In this document: positions 5,741 to 10,830 of the stretch, piece by piece
Layout of the letters: each line of letters opens with the position of its first letter
Position numbering within the stretch: position 1 is the first letter of the stretch
DNA from: JBIQLO01 sp044464175
GTDB taxonomy: Bacteria; Planctomycetota; Phycisphaerae; Tepidisphaerales; Tepidisphaeraceae
DNA: 10,830 nucleotides
Direction of reading: 5' to 3'
Assembly (NCBI GenBank): GCA_044464175.1
Contig: JBIQLO010000135.1
Location: 1 to 10,830 of the forward strand
Position numbers and translations under genes: made by a program
Notes under the pieces: model-generated
What the model saw: the letters and a program-made list of their open reading frames with translations, nothing else
What the model was told of the DNA's origin: nothing
Databases searched by the model: none

Positions 5741-6781
5741 CTACCGGTCAAACTGCGCGTCGAAGGCCAGGTTGGACGGCTTGAAGTCGATGTCGCGCAG
5801 GAAGGCGGCGGCTTCGGCGGCGCCGTGCTCGCGGTCCATGCGGCTGTCTTCCCATTCGACGCTCAGGGGGCCGCGGTAGCCGATGTCGTTGAGGGCGACG
5901 ATGATGTCTTCAAAGACGATGTCGCCGTGGCCCAGGGAGCGGAAGTCCCAGTAGCGGCGCGGGTCGGCGAAGTCGGTGTGGCCGCCGAAGACGCCGACGG
6001 TGCCGTCGCCGTGGCCCCACCAGGCATCCTTCATGTGGGCGTGGTAGATGCGGTCGGGGAAGGTACGGATGAATTTCACATAATCGACGCCCTGGTAGCC
6101 GAAGTGGCTCGGGTCGTAGTTGAAGCCGAAGCGTTTGTGCTTTTTGACGGCCGCCAGCGCCCGCTGGGCCGAGGCGATGTCGAAGGCGATTTCGGTGGGG
6201 TGCACCTCCAGGGCGAAGTTGACGTTCACCTTGTCGAAGGTGTCGAGGATCGGCCCGAAGCGTTTGGCGAAATCGTCGAAGCCCTTTTGCCAGTAGGCCT
6301 GATCGGTCGGGGGGAAGGCATAGATGGCGTGCCAGACGGAGGAGCCGGTGAAGCCGTTGACGACCGCGCCGAAGCCCTTGATGGGCGGGCATTTGTCGGC
6401 CGGTCGGGCGTCCATGAATCTGCGGCAGGCTTTGCCGGTGTCGCTGATGCGTTTGGCGGCCCGCTTGCGCACGCCTTCGGGATCGCCGTTGCCCCAGATT
6501 TCCGGCGGGAGGATCGCCTTGTGCCGCTCATCAATCAAATCGCACACCGCCTGCCCCACCAGATGGGCGGAGATGGCGAAGCAGTTCAGCCCATGATCGG
6601 CCAGCATCTCCCAGCGGGTTTTGACGTATTTTTTATCCGCCAGCGCCTTGTCCACCTCGAAATGATCTCCCCAGCAGGCCAGTTCCAAACCGTCGTACTC
6701 AAACTCGGCGGCCTTCTTGCAGAGCGTCTCCAGCGGCAGATCGGCCCATTGGCCGGTGAACAGGGTAACGGGGCGAGCCAT
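5741..6781 (-). CDS. Sugar phosphate isomerase/epimerase, xylose isomerase-like TIM barrel
   Basis: A 346-residue protein of the AP endonuclease family 2 (xylose isomerase-like) TIM-barrel group. These are cytoplasmic metal-dependent enzymes that isomerise, epimerise or dehydrate sugars, keto-sugars or inositols. Expected metal ligands are visible: Glu192 (LEVHPTE), Asp223 with His226 (NYDPSHFGYQG), His249 (IYHAHMKDAWW) and Glu309 (LSVEWEDSRMDREHG). The N-terminal strand LFTGQWADLPLETLCKKAA and YDGLELACWGDHF are typical of the group. The start is well supported by AGGAGG five to six nt before the ATG. No sugar transporter or dehydrogenase lies next to it, so the substrate cannot be inferred. 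Such proteins are expanded in planctomycetes and verrucomicrobia. The family is confident; the reaction is not. Confidence 0.9.
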   Translation of the reverse strand: MARPVTLFTGQWADLPLETLCKKAAEFEYDGLELACWGDHFEVDKALADKKYVKTRWEMLADHGLNCFAISAHLVGQAVCDLIDERHKAILPPEIWGNGDPEGVRKRAAKRISDTGKACRRFMDARPADKCPPIKGFGAVVNGFTGSSVWHAIYAFPPTDQAYWQKGFDDFAKRFGPILDTFDKVNVNFALEVHPTEIAFDIASAQRALAAVKKHKRFGFNYDPSHFGYQGVDYVKFIRTFPDRIYHAHMKDAWWGHGDGTVGVFGGHTDFADPRRYWDFRSLGHGDIVFEDIIVALNDIGYRGPLSVEWEDSRMDREHGAAEAAAFLRDIDFKPSNLAFDAQFDR

Positions 6782-6786
6782 GCGAT

Positions 6787-6792
6787 CCTCCT
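6787..6792 (-). promoter_or_regulatory. Shine-Dalgarno of the isomerase gene
   Basis: AGGAGG on the minus strand, 5 nt from the ATG at 6781. It is the strongest ribosome binding site in the window and fixes the start. Confidence 0.85.
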
Positions 6793-6898
6793 GTAAGGGT
6801 TGCGAGGCGATTGCTTTTCAATCAGCCCCAGGGATTTTGTCAGGTGGATTACTATACCGAGGCGCGGGCGGCAAGGGGAGGGGGATTCATAGCCCCAC

Positions 6899-6918
6899 GC
6901 GGCAGCTGAAGCCGCCGC
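6899..6918. repeat. GC-rich imperfect hairpin, extragenic repeat type
   Basis: GCGGCAGCT (6899-6907) and AGCCGCCGC (6910-6918) pair at eight of nine positions across a 2-nt gap, followed by TACG. Similar 'GCGGC-GCTxxAGC-GCCGC-TACG' elements are, from memory, scattered between genes in planctomycetes and verrucomicrobia. It lies between the 127-residue protein gene and the isomerase gene. No T-run follows on the minus strand. Confidence 0.55.
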
Positions 6919-6948
6919 TACGATTTTGCACGATAAAAAAGGAGGGAC

Positions 6949-7332
6949 TCATTTCACCGCCGGTCCGAAGGGACGAAGTTCAGAGGGCAGCGGCAACCGT
7001 CGGGGGGCGTCGCCTTCCAGGGCATAGACCTCAATTCCGGCCAAGAGCCCCGACGATTCGAAAATGAAGGCGCCGCTCACTTTTCCTCCATCATCGAAAA
7101 CATAGTCCCCCAAAGGATGAACACCCCCATGAGGGATTGGATGCCCGTCTATCGCGAAGTTAATGCTTGCGCAGCCACATGGGCAGCGCCATGGCGTCAC
7201 GCTTGCGCGTTCAAGTTGATCGATGAATGGCATCGCCTCCGGCTCGCCGTGTTGCAGCATCCAGAGGGCCAGTTGATATTCATCGTGCGATAGCGGGCGG
7301 TTTTCAGAAGTTGGGAGGCCCTGAGATTCCAT
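6949..7332 (-). CDS. Small protein with C-x-C-x-C motif, family not recognised
   Basis: A 127-residue protein with no signal or membrane segment. An acidic helical N-terminus (HDEYQLALWMLQHGEPEAMPF, residues about 16-36) leads to a Cys cluster, C50-P-C52-G-C54, then ASINFAIDG. His64, His68 and His72 follow closely, so a metal site is possible. The second half looks like a beta-rich fold (GAFIFESSGLLAGIEVYALEG). I have an uncertain memory of similar short conserved proteins with a 'CxCGCxSI.F' core in other bacteria, but can name no family or function. The start has only a weak purine stretch upstream. Divergent from the dadA-like gene, with 195 bp between them, and separated from the isomerase gene by 167 bp, so it is probably its own unit. 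A stop-free frame with a conserved-looking core supports it as a real gene. Confidence 0.68.
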   Translation of the reverse strand: MESQGLPTSENRPLSHDEYQLALWMLQHGEPEAMPFIDQLERASVTPWRCPCGCASINFAIDGHPIPHGGVHPLGDYVFDDGGKVSGAFIFESSGLLAGIEVYALEGDAPRRLPLPSELRPFGPAVK

Positions 7333-7352
7333 CTCGTCTCATTCTGATCAAA

Positions 7353-7364
7353 CGCCTTCAGGCG
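7353..7364. repeat. Short perfect palindrome in divergent spacer
   Basis: CGCCTTCAGGCG can form a small hairpin (CGCCT/AGGCG), flanked by GATCAAA and GATCAAC. It lies 21 bp upstream of the start of the 127-residue protein gene and might be an operator or leader hairpin. Confidence 0.35.
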
Positions 7365-7375
7365 ATCAACTCATT

Positions 7376-7430
7376 TTGCCCCACAGATTGGGCAGTTCCG
7401 AAAGGCGGCTTTTGCCGGCGGTTGGGGCAA
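7376..7430. repeat. 55-nt inverted-repeat structure upstream of the dadA-like gene
   Basis: TTGCCCCA (7376-7383) and TGGGGCAA (7423-7430) are perfect 8-bp arms. The 39-nt interior contains a smaller possible stem, GGC...GCC within AAAGGCGGCTTTTGCCGGC. It lies 98 bp before the dadA-like start. A perfect 10-bp palindrome GGGTTAACCC (7456-7465) follows. The structure could belong to a leader RNA or to an extragenic repeat; no known riboswitch is recognised. Confidence 0.4.
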
Positions 7431-7527
7431 GGCGGCGGTGGAAGCCGTCCCTCCGGGGTTAACCCTCGGGGGTTAGCCGCCACGGCATCTTGTATTCCAC
7501 CTCCCGCCTCGGTGAAATAGCCGCACC

Positions 7528-8778
7528 ATGGTTCAACCCAGTATTCTGATCATTGGCGGCGGCATTATTGGCGTCGCCAGCGCTTATTACCTGGCCAAAA
7601 GCGGGCGTTCCGTCACGGTCATTGACAAGGGGAAGATCGGCCACGCCTGCTCCTACGGCAATGCCGGGTGGCTGGTGCCGGCGCATGCCGTGCCGCTGCC
7701 GTCGCCGGGGGCGGTGCGCCAGGGGCTTAAGTGGATGCTCAACCCGGACAGCCCGCTGTACATCAAGCCGCGGGCCAACGCCGCGCTCGTCCGCTGGCTG
7801 TGGCGCTTCGCCCGCTCGGCCAATCTTCGGCACCTGGAATATGGCGCCAACATCCTCATGCCCTTTGGGCGTCACAGCCTGGAGCTTTACCAGCAGTTCG
7901 TGGCCGATCATCCCGAGGCAAAGATCGGTTTTCACCAGCGCGGCCTGTTGGCGGTGTGCCAGAGCGAAGCGGGGTTGCATCACGCCCAGCGCGAGGCGGA
8001 ACTGGCGGGGCGGCTGGGGATGGGGCATCGGGTGATGACGGGCGAGGAGCTGCGCCAGTTTGAGCCGGCGGTCACGGGGGACATCGTCGGGGGGGTGTAC
8101 CTGCCCGATGAGGCGGACGCCGAGCCGCTGGCGACGGTGTTGGCGATGGCGGAGGCGGCCAAGGGGCATGGGGCGGTCTTTCTGCCCAACACGGAAGTGT
8201 ATGAGATCGAGCGAAGCGGCAGGGGGGTGGCGCGTCTGCGCACGACGGCGGGCCCGCTGTCGGCCGATGAGTATGTCCTGGCGACCGGCTCCTGGTCGCC
8301 GCAGTGGGGCCCGACGTTGGGGGTGAACATCCCCATCCAGGCGGGCAAGGGGTATGCGCTGATCGTGGACCCGATCGACCCGGCGCCGCACGTGCCCATG
8401 TCGCTGGTGGAGACGAAGGTGGCGGTGACGCCCCGGGATGGGTCGCTCCGCCTGGCCGGCACGATGGAACTGGCGGGGTTGAATGAGTCGATCACCCCGC
8501 GGCGGGTGCGGGCGATTTTGGCCGGGGCACGGCGGTATTTGAACGTGCCCCAGGAGCCGCGCGTGACGGAGATCTGGCGGGGCTTGCGCCCCTGCACGCC
8601 GGATGGGCTGCCGATCATCGGGCGGCTTCGCAACTGGGACAATCTCACGCTGGCGGCCGGGCATGCCATGCTCGGCTTCACCCTGGGGGCGGCGACGGGG
8701 CGGCTGGTGAGCGACCTGCTGAATGACAGCAGCCCATTGGTCGATCCCAAGCCGTTTGATCCGGACCGGTTCAATTGA
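7528..8778 (+). CDS. FAD-dependent D-amino acid dehydrogenase-like oxidoreductase (DadA family)
   Basis: A 416-residue DAO-superfamily flavoprotein, close in length to E. coli DadA (432 as I recall). Family members oxidatively deaminate D-amino acids or oxidise related imino acids at the inner face of the membrane. The N-terminal Rossmann motif is GGGIIG (10-15), with Asp33 closing the second strand to bind ribose. CSYGNAGWLVP (41-51) matches the DadA 'S.aNAG' FAD loop. The C-terminus has RGLRPCTPDGLPIIG (351-365) and GHAMLGFTLG (378-387), which close over the flavin. The substrate could be D-alanine, another D-amino acid or 4-hydroxy-D-proline; no racemase or epimerase gene lies beside it to decide. 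No strong Shine-Dalgarno precedes the ATG, but the Rossmann motif begins nine residues in, so the start is sound. It is transcribed alone. Confidence 0.9.
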   Translation: MVQPSILIIGGGIIGVASAYYLAKSGRSVTVIDKGKIGHACSYGNAGWLVPAHAVPLPSPGAVRQGLKWMLNPDSPLYIKPRANAALVRWLWRFARSANLRHLEYGANILMPFGRHSLELYQQFVADHPEAKIGFHQRGLLAVCQSEAGLHHAQREAELAGRLGMGHRVMTGEELRQFEPAVTGDIVGGVYLPDEADAEPLATVLAMAEAAKGHGAVFLPNTEVYEIERSGRGVARLRTTAGPLSADEYVLATGSWSPQWGPTLGVNIPIQAGKGYALIVDPIDPAPHVPMSLVETKVAVTPRDGSLRLAGTMELAGLNESITPRRVRAILAGARRYLNVPQEPRVTEIWRGLRPCTPDGLPIIGRLRNWDNLTLAAGHAMLGFTLGAATGRLVSDLLNDSSPLVDPKPFDPDRFN

Positions 8779-8815
8779 GCGGTGGCGCAGGAGAGGGGCG
8801 GGGGTGTTTTATGAA

Positions 8816-8833
8816 ATTGGGTTTGGTTCGTTT
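8816..8833. repeat. 18-bp direct repeat, copy 1
   Basis: ATTGGGTTTGGTTCGTTT, identical to the copy at 8894-8911, 78 bp apart start to start. Both are followed at different distances by TTTGTCGT (about 8839-8846 and 8927-8934), so the similarity is longer but interrupted. Its complement, AAACGAACCAAACCCAAT, lies on the strand read by the promoter at 9008-9035. Confidence 0.8.
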
Positions 8834-8848
8834 CGTAATTTGTCGTAG

Positions 8849-8886
8849 TGGCGACGGGGTGAAAAACCGCGTTTTTGATAGCGCCA
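8849..8886. repeat. Stem-loop between the two direct repeats
   Basis: Inner arms AAAAAC (8862-8867) and GTTTTT (8871-8876) pair perfectly around CGC. Outer arms TGGCG (8849-8853) and CGCCA (8882-8886) can continue the stem across an internal loop. The A/T-rich inner stem makes it a poor terminator on its own. Confidence 0.5.
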
Positions 8887-8893
8887 GAGGGGT

Positions 8894-8911
8894 ATTGGGT
8901 TTGGTTCGTTT
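8894..8911. repeat. 18-bp direct repeat, copy 2
   Basis: Second exact copy of ATTGGGTTTGGTTCGTTT, followed immediately by a further partial GGGTTTGG (8912-8919). See copy 1 at 8816-8833. Confidence 0.8.
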
Positions 8912-9007
8912 GGGTTTGGATGACATTTTGTCGTGGTTGAGAATGGGGGGTGGGTGATTGGCAGGTTGAGGAGAAGGTGGTGTTGGATCGGAGGCTCATA
9001 GTGGGGG

Positions 9008-9035
9008 AGTATAGCATGTGTTTGGTATTTGTCAA
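9008..9035 (-). promoter_or_regulatory. Near-consensus extended -10 promoter pointing left
   Basis: On the minus strand: TTGACA (9035-9030, six of six), a 16-nt spacer ending in TGC (an extended -10), and TATACT (9013-9008, five of six). Transcription would begin near 9001 and run through both direct repeats and then antisense to the dadA-like gene. No credible gene lies directly downstream on that strand. An ATG at 8999 falls almost at the start site. Confidence 0.7.
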
Positions 9036-9152
9036 GACATATTTTTGGATTTTGTTTGGTGAGTCGTGCCACCGGGGTCGCTATCATCGATAGGAGAGTC
9101 AGGGGGAAAGGCTCAGGGCATGACGCGATAAAAGGGGGCATTGGTCAGGCGA

Positions 9153-9171
9153 GACAGGCGGGAAGCCTGTC
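9153..9171. repeat. GC-rich hairpin, extragenic repeat type
   Basis: GACAGGC (9153-9159) and GCCTGTC (9165-9171) form a perfect 7-bp stem with loop GGGAA, followed by CTAG. Elements of the form 'ACAGGCGGGAxGCCTGTCCTA' are, from memory, frequent between genes in PVC-group genomes. No T-run follows. Confidence 0.6.
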
Positions 9172-9317
9172 CTAGATCCTGTGGCCTGTGGAGGGCTGGT
9201 GGGGTAGGGGTTACAAAAATCAAAGGCTATTCTATCGTGGCCGCGCGGGGAGGGGGGTATGATTGGGGATAGTGCGGGGGATACGAGGCCGGTTGCATTT
9301 CGAGGAAAGGCGTCTGG

Positions 9318-10830
9318 ATGAATTTCGCACTGCTCTGGGTGGAACTGCTCCTGATTGTGTTGCTCTGGGTGGCGGCGTGGGGGGCGTGGATCGGACGGGT
9401 GCGGGCGGGATGGGTGCGGGGATGGCTCTGGGGGATCGTGGGGTTGGTTCCGCTTCTGGCCTCGGTTTCCATCATGGCGGTGGCCTCGCTCGTGAAGTTC
9501 GGGTTGGGCCTGGAGCGGAACTGGTTTTACTACTTCGTTTCGCTGCTGGCAGCGTACTTGCTGGGGGCGGTGGTGATTCTGATCCGGGGTGGGCGCAAGC
9601 AGGCGGAGGGGCGTCCCGCGGCCGCTTCCTGGCGCGCCGGCGGGCTGACCCTCGCGTGGGTGCTCGCGGTGGTGATGGGAGGGATCACGCTGGAGAACAT
9701 GGATCTGGCCGCCCGGGCGCGATACGCGCTGCTGAGCGTGAAGGTCGATGCGCTTTATCTGGCGTCGATGCCGGCCATCGTGTCGGAAGACCAGAATGCC
9801 GCGCTGATTTATGAACAGGCATTTGCCAAGCTGAAGGATGGCGTGCCGGAGGACATCTCCAACCCCCCCTTCGGCTGCAATAAGACCTTTGACCCGAAGG
9901 AGCCAGCGACACTGGCCTTCCTGAAGCGGCAGGAACCGACCATTGGGCTATTGCGCCAGGCGACGGCCAAGCCGGCCTGCCGCTTTGACGCCGATTTGGC
10001 CGATCCGGAGTATGACCAGCCGTTGGCCGGGCTGGGGCAGGAGTGGAACGCGGCCAGTCTTCTTGGCCTCCATGCCCGGCAGATGGTCGCCGAGGGAGAG
10101 GTCGCCGAGGCGATAGCCGACGCGGCCGCGATTTTGCGGATGAGCCGCCATTTTGCCCGGCGGCCCACGTTGGTTGCGGGCTTGGTCGGCCTGCGTGTGG
10201 ATGCGCTGGGCGTGGAGACGCTGGAGACGGTGTTGCCGAGGGTGAAGCGGCCGGAGGAACTGGCGGGACTTCGGCTGGACAAGCTCACCTCCCTGAATTG
10301 GGCATTTCAGCAGTCGCTCCGGGGGGAAGAGCGGATGGGGCTTATGATGTATCGCGGGATGCCGGAGGGGCTGAGGCACCATCCCGATGGGGCGGTCACC
10401 ATCGCCAACATGCCGCTGATGGGCTCCGGGACTAATCTCGGAGCCGCCTGGTTTCGCGTGTTTTATCTGAATGTGAATGCCTACGCGGGAATGATGAAGC
10501 AGATGCAGGATTGGGCGGTTGAGCCTTATCACCAAATCCGCGACCAATTGCCCAGTGCCGATCAATGGCGCACCAAAGATTTATTCCTCTCCATCCTCAG
10601 TCCCTCCCTTCCTCAAACGATGAAGGTACTGGCCCGGAGTGAGGCGGGCGACCAATGCGCCCGCATCGCCGTGGCCATGACGCGGTTTCGGCTGGAACAT
10701 GGCGCGCTGCCCAAGCGGCTGGAGGACCTGGTTCCGCAATACCTCGATGCCATTCCGGCCGACCCGTTTAACGGCAAGCCGCTGAAAGTAGCGGTGAAGG
10801 GGGAGGGGCGGGTTATCTACAGCGTGGGGC
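9318..10830 (+). CDS. Large membrane-anchored protein with pseudopilin-like C-terminal box (partial)
   Basis: An open frame of 504 codons that runs off the right edge without a stop. The ATG is supported by AGGAAAGG seven nt upstream. Hydrophobic segments lie at about 4-26, 35-57, 70-90 and 108-124, followed by a long soluble region. This contains EAIADAAAILRMSRHFARRP then TLVAGLVGLRVDALG (about 264-298), a helical pattern I associate with large uncharacterised planctomycete proteins. Near the visible end, residues 449-488 read RIAVAMTRFRLEHGALPKRL and EDLVPQYLDAIPADPFNGKP. That box resembles the C-terminal part of GspG-type pseudopilins ('P..L..LvP.yL...P.DPf.G.P') and is often the last domain, so the stop is probably not far beyond the window. 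The function is unknown. It has no link to its upstream neighbour apart from shared orientation, 539 bp away. Confidence 0.82.
   Translation, partial: MNFALLWVELLLIVLLWVAAWGAWIGRVRAGWVRGWLWGIVGLVPLLASVSIMAVASLVKFGLGLERNWFYYFVSLLAAYLLGAVVILIRGGRKQAEGRPAAASWRAGGLTLAWVLAVVMGGITLENMDLAARARYALLSVKVDALYLASMPAIVSEDQNAALIYEQAFAKLKDGVPEDISNPPFGCNKTFDPKEPATLAFLKRQEPTIGLLRQATAKPACRFDADLADPEYDQPLAGLGQEWNAASLLGLHARQMVAEGEVAEAIADAAAILRMSRHFARRPTLVAGLVGLRVDALGVETLETVLPRVKRPEELAGLRLDKLTSLNWAFQQSLRGEERMGLMMYRGMPEGLRHHPDGAVTIANMPLMGSGTNLGAAWFRVFYLNVNAYAGMMKQMQDWAVEPYHQIRDQLPSADQWRTKDLFLSILSPSLPQTMKVLARSEAGDQCARIAVAMTRFRLEHGALPKRLEDLVPQYLDAIPADPFNGKPLKVAVKGEGRVIYSVG

Larger units (their letters stand above)
8779..9317. 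other. Gene-free 539-bp stretch with repeats and a leftward promoter
   Basis: I find no convincing gene here. From 8779 to about 9060 the plus strand is rich in G and T and poor in C, unlike the flanking genes. This part contains the direct repeats, the hairpin and the minus-strand promoter listed separately. From about 9061 to 9317 composition returns to mixed GC-rich, with one clear hairpin. Minus-strand open frames through this stretch have low-complexity Asn/Pro/Thr content and run antisense into the dadA-like gene, so I do not call them. Confidence 0.6.

Noticed and set aside
5825..6796. 323-codon plus-strand open frame opposite the isomerase
   Set aside because: Antisense shadow of a gene with a strong ribosome binding site and clear metal ligands; the translation is low-complexity Val/Ala/Gly/Asp.
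8816..8911. CRISPR array
   Set aside because: Only two repeat copies, a 60-bp interval that itself contains a hairpin, and no cas genes nearby.
7980..9035. 351-codon minus-strand open frame downstream of the leftward promoter
   Set aside because: Its first part is low-complexity Asn/Thr/Gln/Pro from the repeats and the rest is antisense to the dadA-like gene. A short peptide from the ATG at 8999 cannot be excluded.
8781..9073. GGTGGC and GCCACC as terminal inverted repeats of a mobile element
   Set aside because: Six-base matches at this distance are expected by chance, and no flanking target duplication is visible.
9224..9814. Plus-strand open frame (from 9263) with Gly-rich translation
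   Set aside because: It is an alternative frame of the large membrane protein gene, which has a good Shine-Dalgarno at 9302-9310 and membrane helices.

Overview
The window looks like chromosomal DNA from a GC-rich member of the PVC superphylum, most likely a planctomycete. The evidence is the tandem prepilin-type proteins with a CPAD...HSYILN core and a C-terminal H...D-M-H-V box, a DksA/TraR-like protein with a long Lys/Ala tail and a CEGTGKPIGK C-terminus, and a large membrane protein ending in an RLEHGxLPxxLEDLVPxYL box. The phylum is inferred from family resemblance, not from a search. I see no phage, transposase, CRISPR array, tRNA or rRNA.

Layout, left to right. 5-2076 (minus) holds three tandem paralogous type IV pilin/pseudopilin-like genes with 11-12 nt gaps, read from 2076 down to 5 and probably one operon; the array may continue past the left edge. 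2184-2756 (plus) is a TrpG/PabA glutamine amidotransferase without its usual partner. 2807-2835 is a good sigma70-type promoter for 2899-3498 (plus), a DksA/TraR-like protein that has lost most of its zinc ligands. 3565-4683 (minus) is an M29 aminopeptidase, and 4776-5513 (minus) an unrecognised membrane protein. 5514-5740 holds a perfect GC-rich hairpin of REP type. 5741-6781 (minus) is a TIM-barrel sugar phosphate isomerase/epimerase with a strong ribosome binding site. 6949-7332 (minus) is a small unrecognised protein with a C-x-C-x-C motif. 7528-8778 (plus) is a DadA-like FAD-dependent amino acid dehydrogenase. 8779-9317 is a 539-bp gene-free stretch containing an 18-bp direct repeat pair around a hairpin, a near-perfect promoter pointing left, and another GC-rich hairpin. 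9318-10830 (plus) is the start of a large membrane-anchored protein cut by the right edge.

Apart from the pilin array the genes are housekeeping or metabolic singletons on alternating strands, so I do not see one integrated pathway. The least explained parts are the pilin triplet with its concentrated variability, the zinc-ligand-poor DksA-like protein behind its own promoter and dyad, and the repeat/promoter element after the dadA-like gene. None of these proves a new system; each is a testable lead.
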